From contig NZ_JBFANZ010000010.1 in the NCBI RefSeq assembly GCF_040659735.1, positions 1-64,000 of the forward strand: a stretch of 64,000 bases of DNA. The letters are read 5' to 3'. The position numbers and the translations under genes are program-made. Shown piece after piece: positions 51,068 through 59,080 of the stretch. Under the pieces are notes generated by a model that made no database searches, was not told where the DNA came from, and was given only the letters and a program-made list of their open reading frames with translations. This stretch comes from Micromonospora_I sp040659735. GTDB lineage: Bacteria; Actinomycetota; Actinomycetes; Mycobacteriales; Micromonosporaceae. Every line of letters starts with the position of its first letter. The first letter of the stretch is position 1.

Positions 51068-52590
51068 GACAACCAATCGGTTCGGCGACCGCCGGTCGCG
51101 CGCCGCCACACCCGCGGGAAGTCCGCCCGGACCGCGCGGACCACCGTCCGTTCCCGCTCGAAGAGTCGCCCGGCGGTCAACGCCAGGGCGTGGTCGTCGG
51201 GATGAGCCCGCGCGATGTCCCGCCACGTTTCCGCGGCCACCACCGCGTCCTGGTGCTCGCCGAGGAGATCCTGCACGCCGGCGAGGGCCTTGGCGAGCTT
51301 CTTCGCCGCGCCGCCGGCGACGGGCACGACCGCGTCGACCGCGTACCGCGCCTTCTTGCCGTTGAGGCGGACCGCGTGCCAGCGGCCGTCGGGGGCGTCG
51401 GGGTCGAGATCGCCGGCGCCGTCGACGCCCTTGCCGCCGTACGCCAGCCTGCGCCAGCGCCGCGACACCAGCCGCGGCAGCAGGCGGTCCGCGCGGGACC
51501 CGGCCCGCGGCGTGAGCAGCGGGTCACGGGTCGCCTGGACGAGGGCCTCGACCAGCGTCAGGTAGCGCTGCGAGCGGAGCACCTCGTCGAGGCCGGTGAG
51601 CGCCCGCTCGTGCCGCGCCGCCAGTTGGGCGTCGAGCCGGGCCACCACGGGGGCGTCCGGCGGGCAGAGCGGATCGGCGTCGGCGGTACGGCGCAGCCGA
51701 TCGCGGAGCACCTCCGCGTCGCGGGCCGCGCCGAGGGCATCGGCCAACCACTTCAACTCGGCACGCAGGGACCGGCTCCAGTCGGCCCGCACGAGCGGCG
51801 CGAAGGTGCGTAGGTCGCTGCGGAGCCGGCGGGTGGCGGCCCGCATCCGGTGCACGGCGGTCTTGCCGTCCGCCGGGGCGCGCAACCGCACCAGCGGGTC
51901 GTAGCTGAGCATCCGCCCCACGCTGCGGCGGATCGCGGCGGACACCACGTCACCGCCGGTCGGGCGGCGCGGCAGGTCGGCCGGCGGCACGAGGTCGGCA
52001 GGCGCGGACGCGGCCTCGCCCAGGGCGCGGACGTGCTTGGGGGTGAATCCGGTGACCGTCGCCCCGCCCTGGCGCAGCGGCGCCTCGATCTCGTCGAGCA
52101 GCCGGCGCGGCCCGTCCTTGCGCTCCACCTCGATTTCGCGGAACGTCGAGGGCGCCGTTGCACCGTCGAGCACCGTCACCGTGTCGTCGGCGAGCTCGGC
52201 GAGCACCCGGTCGTCGCCGTCGCGCAGCTCGTACGCCTGCCGCGCCGTGCGGATCACGACGACCGGTCGCAGCCGCGCGCCCCGGGAATACGCCGAAACC
52301 AACGCGACGAGGTCGGCGGGCGGCTCCCCCGCACTGCCCGCGCGGGAGATCTCGTGCCGCACGCCGGGCAGCTCGGCAGGGAGCTTCACCGTCCACGGCT
52401 CCCGGTCGCCGTCACGGTGCCGCAACGAGACCCCGGCGCGGGCCAGGCGCAGATCGGGGGCGTCGAAGTAGGTCGCGGTGAGGGTGACGGGCGGCAGCCG
52501 CACCACCCGGCCGCCGGGGGGCAGGCATTCGCCGAGCGCGGGGAGCGCGAAGTCGCCCCTGACCTCGTATTTGCGCTCCTCCTCCAGCAT
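51064..52590 (-). CDS. CYTH and CHAD domain protein
   Basis: A 508-residue protein. The N-terminal CYTH domain (about residues 1-200) starts with the E-x-E-x-K motif in LEEERKYEV and binds triphosphate-type substrates. The C-terminal CHAD domain (about 215-495) is alpha-helical and rich in conserved His, Arg and Lys (KTAVHRMRAATRRLRSDLRTF, LGAARDAEVLRDRL, KKARYAVDAV, LGEHQDAVV). CHAD domains are known to bind polyphosphate and localise to polyphosphate granules. The location between ppk and a phosphohydrolase fits that role. I chose the ATG at 52590; no family-like sequence lies upstream. Confidence 0.93.
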   Translation of the reverse strand: MLEEERKYEVRGDFALPALGECLPPGGRVVRLPPVTLTATYFDAPDLRLARAGVSLRHRDGDREPWTVKLPAELPGVRHEISRAGSAGEPPADLVALVSAYSRGARLRPVVVIRTARQAYELRDGDDRVLAELADDTVTVLDGATAPSTFREIEVERKDGPRRLLDEIEAPLRQGGATVTGFTPKHVRALGEAASAPADLVPPADLPRRPTGGDVVSAAIRRSVGRMLSYDPLVRLRAPADGKTAVHRMRAATRRLRSDLRTFAPLVRADWSRSLRAELKWLADALGAARDAEVLRDRLRRTADADPLCPPDAPVVARLDAQLAARHERALTGLDEVLRSQRYLTLVEALVQATRDPLLTPRAGSRADRLLPRLVSRRWRRLAYGGKGVDGAGDLDPDAPDGRWHAVRLNGKKARYAVDAVVPVAGGAAKKLAKALAGVQDLLGEHQDAVVAAETWRDIARAHPDDHALALTAGRLFERERTVVRAVRADFPRVWRRATGGRRTDWLS

Positions 52591-52631
52591 GTCGGTCAGC
52601 CTATCCGCGCCGGCGCGCCCGCCGGTGCCGA

Positions 52632-55028
52632 TCACGTGCCGGGCCCGACGGTGCGACGCAGCAGCAGCTCCTGCAGGTGCAGCAGGGGCGCCTCCGGGGT
52701 GGAGACCCGACGACGCCAGCCGCCGTCCGCCGCGAGTTCGAACGCCTCGCACTCCGGGCCCATCGCGGCGGTCAGCACCTGGTCCAGCTCGGCGCGGGCA
52801 GCCGCGTCCGTCACCTGCACCAACGCCTCCACCCTGCGGTCGAGGTTGCGGTGCATCAGGTCGGCGGAGCCGATCCAGAACTCGGTCGAACCGTTGTTGC
52901 CGAAGCGGAAGACGCGGGAGTGCTCCAGGAAGCGACCGAGGATCGAGCGGACGCGGATGCTCTCCGACAGCCCCGGCACTCCCGGGCGCAGCGTGCACAT
53001 GCCGCGGATCAGCAGGTCGACCCGGACGCCGGCCCGGGACGCCCGGTAGAGCGAGTCCACGATCTCCTCGTCGACCAGCGAGTTCACCTTGATCTGCACC
53101 AGGCCGGGGCCGCCCGCGCGGACGTGGTCGATCTCCCGGTCGATCCGTTCGATGATGCCGGTGCGGACGCCGTGCGGGGCGACCAGCAGCCGTCGGTACG
53201 CCGTCTGACGGCTGTATCCGGTGAGCACGTTGAACAGGTCGGTCAGGTCGGCGCCGACCTCGGGGTCGGCGGTGAGCATGCCGAAGTCCTCGTAGAGGCG
53301 CGCGGTCTTGGGGTGGTAGTTGCCGGTGCCGATGTGGCAGTAGCGGCGCAGCTGGTTTCCCTCCTGGCGTACCACCAGCGCCGTCTTGCAGTGCGTCTTG
53401 AGCCCCACCAGGCCGTAGACGACGTGGCAGCCGGCGTGCTCGAGCATCCGCGCCCAGCCGATGTTGGCCTGCTCGTCGAAGCGGGCCTTCAGCTCGACCA
53501 GAACCACCACCTGCTTGCCGGCGGCCGCCGCGTCGATCAGCGCGTCGACGATCGGGGAGTCGCCGCTGGTGCGGTAGAGGGTCTGTTTGATGGCGAGCAC
53601 CTGCGGGTCCGCCGCGGCCTGCTCGATGAAGCGCTGCACGCTCGTCGAGAAGGAGTGGTACGGGTGGTGGACCAGGATGTCGCCCTCGCGCAGCGTCGCG
53701 AAGACGCTGCGCGGAATCTCGCCCTCCACCAGCCGCGGGTGCGTCGCCGGCACGAAGGGCCGGTCCTTGAGCTCCGGTCGGTCGCACTCCTCGTAGACCT
53801 GCCACAACGCCGACAGGTCGATCAGCCCCGGCACCCGCAGCACGTCCTGGCTGTCCATGTCCAGCTCGCGCACGAGCAGGTCGAGCACGTGCTCGGAGAT
53901 GGAGGCGGCGACCTCCAGCCGTACGGAGGGGCCGAAGCGACGCCGCGCGAGCTCGCGTTCGAGGGCCTGCAACAGATCCTCGTCGCGGTCCTCGTCGACC
54001 TCCACGTCGGCGTTGCGGGTGACCCGGAAAAGGTGGCACTCGACCACCTGCCGACCGGAGAAGAGCTCACCGAGGTGGGCGGCGATCAGGTCCTCGACGG
54101 GCAGGAAGCGGGTGAGCCGGGCCTCCCGCGTGACCACGACGAAACGCGGCACGTTGTTGGGGACCTTGACCCGGGCGAAGAGCTCGGGGCCCCCGTCGGG
54201 GTCCCGCACCACGACCGCGAGGTTGAGTGACCGGCTGGAGATGTAGGGGAACGGGTGCGCCGGGTCGACCGCGAGCGGGGTGAGCACCGGGAAGATGTGC
54301 TCACGGAAGTAGCCGTGCAGCTTCTCCCGTTCCGCCGACTGCAGATCGGCCCAATGGACCAGGTGGACGTCCCGTGCCGCCAGCCCCGGCCGCACGTCCT
54401 CCATGAAGCAGCGCGCGTGCCGGGCGACCAGGTCGGCGCTCTTCTCCGCGATCAGCTCCAGCTGGGTGCGCAGGGGAATCCGGTCGCCGCCACGTACGGG
54501 GAGGCCGGCCTGGAGCCGACGCTTCAGGCCGGCGACCCGGACCATGTAGAACTCGTCGAGGTTCCGGGCGAAGATCGCCAGGAACTTCGCCCGCTCCAGG
54601 AGCGGAGTGTTCGGGTCCTCGGCCAGCGCCAGCACCCGGGCGTTGAAGTCCAGCCAGGACAGCTCCCGGTTGATGAACCGGTCCTCGGGGAGCGGCTCCG
54701 GTAGCGGTGGCGGGTCGTCGTCCGGCGGCGGGGCGTGGCCCGCGTCGCGGGCGGCGTGGGGCGCGGGCGCCACGGCGGCCGGGCCGGGCTCGCCGGGCTC
54801 GGCGGGACGCTCGGCGGGGCTGCCCGATCGGGGGCCGGCGTGCTCGGCGTCGGCCTGCGGCGGGGCGACGGTGGGCTGGGCGCGGTCGGAAGCGGTGGGC
54901 ATCTCGGCGGGGTGCGTGGCGGCCGGGTGGGACGCGGCGGCGGTCGCCGGGTCCGGATCCGGGCCGACGGGTGCCCGGCGCGGACGGGAGGGGCGTCGTG
55001 CGGGGGCGGTAGTCATGTCGCTCATCAT
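52632..55028 (-). CDS. ppk: polyphosphate kinase 1
   Basis: A 798-residue enzyme that makes inorganic polyphosphate from ATP, reversibly, at the membrane. The first 115 residues or so are a Pro/Ala/Asp-rich, probably disordered extension; the catalytic core starts at DRFINRELSWLDFN. Conserved blocks include FARNLDEFYMVRV, THCKTALVVRQE, GTGNYHPKTARLYEDFG (with the phosphorylated His), FNVLTGYSRQ, and RFGNNGSTEFW. The ATG at 55028 (or 55025) has no ribosome site. A candidate PHO box lies immediately upstream, so phosphate starvation is a likely signal. The CYTH-CHAD and Nudix genes follow in the same direction. Confidence 0.95.
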   Translation of the reverse strand: MMSDMTTAPARRPSRPRRAPVGPDPDPATAAASHPAATHPAEMPTASDRAQPTVAPPQADAEHAGPRSGSPAERPAEPGEPGPAAVAPAPHAARDAGHAPPPDDDPPPLPEPLPEDRFINRELSWLDFNARVLALAEDPNTPLLERAKFLAIFARNLDEFYMVRVAGLKRRLQAGLPVRGGDRIPLRTQLELIAEKSADLVARHARCFMEDVRPGLAARDVHLVHWADLQSAEREKLHGYFREHIFPVLTPLAVDPAHPFPYISSRSLNLAVVVRDPDGGPELFARVKVPNNVPRFVVVTREARLTRFLPVEDLIAAHLGELFSGRQVVECHLFRVTRNADVEVDEDRDEDLLQALERELARRRFGPSVRLEVAASISEHVLDLLVRELDMDSQDVLRVPGLIDLSALWQVYEECDRPELKDRPFVPATHPRLVEGEIPRSVFATLREGDILVHHPYHSFSTSVQRFIEQAAADPQVLAIKQTLYRTSGDSPIVDALIDAAAAGKQVVVLVELKARFDEQANIGWARMLEHAGCHVVYGLVGLKTHCKTALVVRQEGNQLRRYCHIGTGNYHPKTARLYEDFGMLTADPEVGADLTDLFNVLTGYSRQTAYRRLLVAPHGVRTGIIERIDREIDHVRAGGPGLVQIKVNSLVDEEIVDSLYRASRAGVRVDLLIRGMCTLRPGVPGLSESIRVRSILGRFLEHSRVFRFGNNGSTEFWIGSADLMHRNLDRRVEALVQVTDAAARAELDQVLTAAMGPECEAFELAADGGWRRRVSTPEAPLLHLQELLLRRTVGPGT

Positions 55029-55039
55029 GACCCGATTCG

Positions 55040-55057
55040 GGTTAACGCAAAACGAAC
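55040..55057 (-). promoter_or_regulatory. candidate PHO box upstream of ppk
   Basis: On the minus strand GTTCGTT, a 4-base spacer TTGC, and GTTAACC form two direct repeats in the GTTCACC-n4 pattern bound by PhoP in Streptomyces. The ppk gene of Streptomyces is a known PhoP target. The first copy matches the 5' half of the consensus best. Confidence 0.6.
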
Positions 55058-55071
55058 ATCCTCCGATTTGA

Positions 55072-55269
55072 TCAGTCGAAGGTGGGGAGCGTAACGCGGC
55101 GCACCTCGCCCGACTCGTCACGCTCGATCCGTACCCGCTGACCGAGGCGGAGCAGCCGGAGACCGGAGGCGTCGAAGGCGGCGGTCGGGAACGGCACCTC
55201 GGCGCCGTCGTCGAGAAGCAGCGTGCCGGAGCGGGTCTGCGCGTCGAAGGTCGCCACCGTGCCCTGCAT
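55072..55269 (-). CDS. small cold-shock-domain-like protein
   Basis: A 65-residue protein resembling the cold-shock fold: QGTVATFDAQTRSGTLLLDDG, then PFPTAAFDASGLRLLRLGQRV. The classical RNA-binding KGFGFI/VFVH motifs are not conserved, so RNA binding is doubtful. Similar small proteins are found next to cofC or ppk in actinobacteria. The ATG at 55269 is the only start. It lies just upstream of ppk in the same direction. Confidence 0.75.
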   Translation of the reverse strand: MQGTVATFDAQTRSGTLLLDDGAEVPFPTAAFDASGLRLLRLGQRVRIERDESGEVRRVTLPTFD

Positions 55270-55308
55270 GCCAGCAACCTAACGCATGCCGGCGGCGTGC
55301 AGCACAGG

Positions 55309-55956
55309 TCAGGAGTCGGCCGGCGCCAGCGAGGGGAGCAGGGCGGCGGTGTGCCGGCCCAACCCGAAGGAGGCCGCCGCGGCCAGATCGGCGGCGGTGT
55401 CGACATCGCGACGCAGGGTGGGCCACGCGCCGGCGAGCGCCAGCGCACCGGAGCCGCCGTGCGCGGCGGCCGACCCGACGCCGAACCGTGGATCGAGCGG
55501 CACTCCGGGGGGCGCGGTGAGCAGGACAGTTCCGGTGGTCGGCGCGTCCACGACGAAATGACGTACGTCGGCCGGCCCGTGCGCCGCGGCGCGCAACGCC
55601 CCCGCCAGATCGGCGGGTCGCAGTGCCGGGAGATCGGCGGTGAGCGCGGCGACCCATCGGTCCGAACCGCTGACCAGCTCCGCTCCGGCGGCGAAGGCGG
55701 GGTTGAGCCCGGGGTACGGCGGATCCGGCACGACCCGGGCGCCGAGCGCCCCGAGCACGGCGGTCGCCGCCGGGTCGGACGTCACCACCAGCACCTCTGT
55801 GACCGGCGGACAGGCCAGCGCGGCGGCCACCGTGTCCTGGGCCAGGGCGAGCGCCAGCCGTTCGTGCGGCACGCCGGGCAGTGCCCCGCGCAGCCGGCTC
55901 TTGGCCGCGGGGAGCCGCTTCACCGGCAGCACGACTGTCCAGGTCAAATCGCCCAC
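55309..55956 (-). CDS. cofC: 2-phospho-L-lactate guanylyltransferase (F420 biosynthesis)
   Basis: A 215-residue nucleotidyltransferase of the CofC/FbiD family that activates phospholactate or PEP with GTP for coenzyme F420. The N-terminus WTVVLPVKRLPAAKSRL is the nucleotide-binding signature. VTSDPAATAVL, GARVVPDPPYPGLNPAFAAGAE and ALTADLPALRPADL follow. F420 is common in actinobacteria. The GTG at 55956 starts MGDLTWTVV. In M. tuberculosis fbiD (Rv2983) lies in the same place, between ppk and gpsA, supporting the call. Confidence 0.92.
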   Translation of the reverse strand: MGDLTWTVVLPVKRLPAAKSRLRGALPGVPHERLALALAQDTVAAALACPPVTEVLVVTSDPAATAVLGALGARVVPDPPYPGLNPAFAAGAELVSGSDRWVAALTADLPALRPADLAGALRAAAHGPADVRHFVVDAPTTGTVLLTAPPGVPLDPRFGVGSAAAHGGSGALALAGAWPTLRRDVDTAADLAAAASFGLGRHTAALLPSLAPADS

Positions 55957-56103
55957 ACCGCAATCCTGCCAGCAAGGTGAGCATCCCCTCGCTGGCCGTG
56001 CCCGGGGCCGAGCAGGCATGATTTCGCTTCAGACGTCAGGTGGCGTCGTACGGCGCCGGTGGGGTGGGCGGCGCCGGCGGGGAGGGCACGACGAGGAGGA
56101 ACC

Positions 56104-56835
56104 GTGACACGGCGCAGGGTGGGGTTCTGGCGGCGTTTCGCGGTGGCGGTGGTCAAGCCCGTGATGACGGTGTGGACCCGGCGCGACTGGAGCGGGATGG
56201 AGCACCTCCGCGCCGAGGGAGGCATGATCATCGTGCCCAACCACATCTCGCATGCCGATCCACTCGTGTCGGCGCACTTCATCTACGACGCGGGACGCTG
56301 GCCGCAGTACCTTGGCAAGGCCAGCGTGTTCAAGGTGCCGGGAGTGGGCTGGCTGCTCCACAAGGTGAAGCAGATCCCGGTGGAGCGGGGCTCGGTCGAC
56401 GCGGCGAAGTCGTTGGACGCGCTGGTCGCGGCCATCAGAGAGGGCGGCGCCGTCGTGATCTACCCGGAGGGCACGACGACCCGCGAGCCGGGCCTGTGGC
56501 CGATGCGCGGCAAGACCGGGGCCGCCCGGCTGGCGCTGACCACCGGGGCGCCGGTGATTCCGCTGGTCATGTGGGGCCCGGAGAAGCTGTTCGACCCGCG
56601 CACGGCGAGGCCCGGTCTGCGGCCGCGCATCCCGGTCACGGTCGTGGCCGGGCCGCCGATCGACCTGAGCCGCTGGGCCGGCGCCAACCCGACGAAAGCC
56701 ACGCTCGACGAGATGACCGATGTGATCATGCTGCGGCTCCGGGACATGTTGGCCGAGATCCGCGGCGGCACCCCGCCGCCGCTCTGGTCGCGCCCGGCCC
56801 GGCAGCCCGCCCACGAAGGGGAGGCCGGAGCATGA
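56104..56835 (+). CDS. plsC: 1-acyl-sn-glycerol-3-phosphate acyltransferase
   Basis: A 243-residue membrane-associated acyltransferase that makes phosphatidic acid. The catalytic HX4D is NHISHAD near residue 44, and the substrate motif is YPEGTTTREPGLWPM. GAPVIPLVMWGPEKLF is also typical. GGAGGA sets the GTG at 56104. The stop overlaps the gpsA start (ATGA), so glycerol-3-phosphate supply and acylation are coupled. Confidence 0.92.
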   Translation: MTRRRVGFWRRFAVAVVKPVMTVWTRRDWSGMEHLRAEGGMIIVPNHISHADPLVSAHFIYDAGRWPQYLGKASVFKVPGVGWLLHKVKQIPVERGSVDAAKSLDALVAAIREGGAVVIYPEGTTTREPGLWPMRGKTGAARLALTTGAPVIPLVMWGPEKLFDPRTARPGLRPRIPVTVVAGPPIDLSRWAGANPTKATLDEMTDVIMLRLRDMLAEIRGGTPPPLWSRPARQPAHEGEAGA

Positions 56836-57836
56836 GCGCGCTCAGCCACGTGGCCGTGCTCGGCGGCGGTTCCTGGGGCACGGCGTTCGCCAAGATCCTC
56901 GCGGATGCGGGCAGCGAGGTGACCATCTGGGCACGCCGGGATTCGGTCGCCGAGGCGATCCGGACGACCGGCATGAACCCCGACTACCTGCCCGGTGTGC
57001 GGCTGCCGGAGCGGGTCACCGCCACCAGCGACGCCCCCAAGGCGATCGCCGGGGCCGGGCTGGTCGTGCTCGCCGTACCGTCGCAGACCCTGCGGGGCAA
57101 CCTCGCGGAATGGGCCGGCGTCCTCGACCCCGACGCCACGTTGGTCTCCCTGATGAAGGGGATCGAGCTCGGCACCACCAAGCGGATGAGCGAGGTGATC
57201 GTGGAGACCGCCGGGGTCGCCCCGGACCGGGTGGTCGTGGTCTCCGGTCCCAATCTCGCCCCCGAGATCGCCGCCGAACAGCCGGCGGCGACGGTGGTCG
57301 CCGGTACGGACATCGACCGCGCCACCGTCGTGCAACGGGCCATCACCACGCCCTACTTCCGGCCCTACACGAACGACGACGTGATCGGCGCCGAGCTGGG
57401 CGGCGCGGTGAAGAACGTGATCGCGCTGGCGTACGGCATCGCCACGGCGATGGGGCTGGGCGACAACACCCGGGCGATGCTGATCACCCGGGGGCTGGCC
57501 GAGACGGCGCGGCTCGGAGTGGCGCTCGGCGCCGACCCGCTCACCTTCGCCGGCCTGGCCGGCATGGGTGACCTGGTCGCCAGCTGCTCCTCGCCGTTGG
57601 CCCGGAACCGGATGTTCGGCGAGCACCTGGGGCGGGGGGAGACTCTGGAACAGGCGCAGGCGGCGACCCGGCAGACCGCCGAGGGGGTCAAGAGCTGCCT
57701 CGCGATCCGGGACCTGTCCCGGGCGCACGGTGTGGAGATGCCGATCACCGAGCAGGTCGAACGGGTCTGCCACGAGGGGGTGAACCCGCGTACCGCCGTG
57801 ATCGCCCTGATGAGCCGGACCACCAAGCCCGAGTGA
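56832..57836 (+). CDS. gpsA: NAD(P)H-dependent glycerol-3-phosphate dehydrogenase
   Basis: A 334-residue enzyme that makes sn-glycerol-3-phosphate for phospholipids. The dinucleotide motif is VLGGGSWGTAFAKILAD at the N-terminus, with VLAVPSQTLR, SLMKGIELGT and GPNLAPEIAAEQPAATVVA. The catalytic lysine is in GAVKNVIALAYGIA. Third-domain blocks GLAGMGDLVASCSSPLARNR are intact. It overlaps plsC by four bases. Confidence 0.97.
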   Translation: MSALSHVAVLGGGSWGTAFAKILADAGSEVTIWARRDSVAEAIRTTGMNPDYLPGVRLPERVTATSDAPKAIAGAGLVVLAVPSQTLRGNLAEWAGVLDPDATLVSLMKGIELGTTKRMSEVIVETAGVAPDRVVVVSGPNLAPEIAAEQPAATVVAGTDIDRATVVQRAITTPYFRPYTNDDVIGAELGGAVKNVIALAYGIATAMGLGDNTRAMLITRGLAETARLGVALGADPLTFAGLAGMGDLVASCSSPLARNRMFGEHLGRGETLEQAQAATRQTAEGVKSCLAIRDLSRAHGVEMPITEQVERVCHEGVNPRTAVIALMSRTTKPE

Positions 57837-57888
57837 CGACCACGGGGCCCGGGTGGTGGTGATGGTGGCGGTCGGCGAGGATGGGCCG

Positions 57889-59040
57889 GTGACTGAGATC
57901 CCCGCAGTGGGCCGCCCGACCGTGGCCGATGGCGAATACGGCGACGGGACGCGCTGCGTGCACGCGGGCCTGCCCGAGCCGGTGCCCGGTCAGCCGTTCC
58001 TGCCGGGTCCGGTCTTCGCCGCGCCGTACCACCTCGACCCGACCGTCGGGCCGGCCGCCGCCGTGAACGGCTACGGGCGACCCGACAACCCGACCCGCCG
58101 CAACCTCGAGACGGCGATCGGCGAGCTGGAGGGGGGCGAGTGCCTCACCTTCGCCAGCGGCCAGGCGGCGATCACCGCGCTGCTGCTGTCCGTGCTGCGC
58201 CCGGGTGACGCGGTCGTGCTCCCCGCCGACGGGTACTTCCCGGTCCGGGCCTTCGCCACCTCGACGCTGGAGGCGGTCGGCGTGCGGGTGACGCTCGTGC
58301 CGACCGCCGGACCGTACCCGCCGCTCGACGGCGTACGCCTGCTCCTGCTCGAGACGCCGGCCAACCCCGGCCTGGACGTCTGTGACGTGGCCGCCCTGGC
58401 GGCCCGGGCCCGGGCCGCCGGGGCGCTGGTCGCGGTCGACAACACCACCGCGACCCCGCTCGGACAGCGGCCGCTGGAGCTGGGCGCGGACCTCGTCGTG
58501 GCGTCCGGCACCAAGGCCCTGACCGGCCATTCCGACCTGCTCCTCGGCTATCTGGCGACGCGTTCACCCGAGCTGCTGGACGCCGTGCGGGCCTGGCGGA
58601 CCACGACCGGTTCCGTTCCCGGCGCCTTCGACGCGTGGCTCGCGCACCGGTCGCTGTTCACCCTGGATCTGCGGCTCGCCCGTCAGTCGGCCAATGCGGC
58701 GGCGGTGGCGACGACGCTGCGGGGACGCTCCGATGTGGAGGCGCTGCGCTGGCCGGGGCTGACCGACGACCCCGCGTACGCGGTGGCGAGCGCGCAGATG
58801 CGGCGGATCCCGGGAATCGTCTCGTTCGATCTGGGCAGCGCGGACCGGGTCGCACGCTTCCTCGACGCGTCGACGTTGGTCCTCGCGGCGACCTCCTTCG
58901 GTGGCCTGCACACCACGGCGGACCGGCGGGCGCAGTGGGGTGACGACACGACCCCCGGGTTCGTCCGGCTGTCGTGCGGCATCGAGGACCCCGCCGACCT
59001 GGTCGCCGACATCACCGCGGCGCTGGACCGGGCCGCCTGA
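57889..59040 (+). CDS. cystathionine gamma-lyase/gamma-synthase family PLP enzyme
   Basis: A 383-residue Cys/Met-metabolism PLP enzyme. The PLP lysine lies in SGTKALTGHSDLLLG. RPDNPTRRNLETAIGELEGG, FASGQAAITALLL, ETPANPGLDVCDV and SFGGLHTTADRRAQWG follow the family order. The last block fits gamma-lyase or gamma-synthase rather than homocysteine synthase. Exact specificity is not readable. I chose the GTG at 57889 (MTEIPAVGRP) after GGCGAGGA; an in-frame start at 57853 is possible. It follows gpsA in the same direction after about 50 bases. Confidence 0.9.
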   Translation: MTEIPAVGRPTVADGEYGDGTRCVHAGLPEPVPGQPFLPGPVFAAPYHLDPTVGPAAAVNGYGRPDNPTRRNLETAIGELEGGECLTFASGQAAITALLLSVLRPGDAVVLPADGYFPVRAFATSTLEAVGVRVTLVPTAGPYPPLDGVRLLLLETPANPGLDVCDVAALAARARAAGALVAVDNTTATPLGQRPLELGADLVVASGTKALTGHSDLLLGYLATRSPELLDAVRAWRTTTGSVPGAFDAWLAHRSLFTLDLRLARQSANAAAVATTLRGRSDVEALRWPGLTDDPAYAVASAQMRRIPGIVSFDLGSADRVARFLDASTLVLAATSFGGLHTTADRRAQWGDDTTPGFVRLSCGIEDPADLVADITAALDRAA

Positions 59041-59080
59041 GGGCCGGTCCGCCCCGGACGCGGGACGTGACGCGCGGCGC

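Noticed and set aside
52591..54039. Upstream extension of the CYTH-CHAD frame into ppk
   Set aside because: The extension overlaps the ppk coding region in another frame and is Arg/Gly-rich noise; the CYTH motif starts at the ATG at 52590.
55072..55269. Small protein as a canonical CspA cold-shock protein
   Set aside because: The RNP1/RNP2 motifs (KGFGFI, VFVH) are not conserved, so I kept only cold-shock-domain-like.
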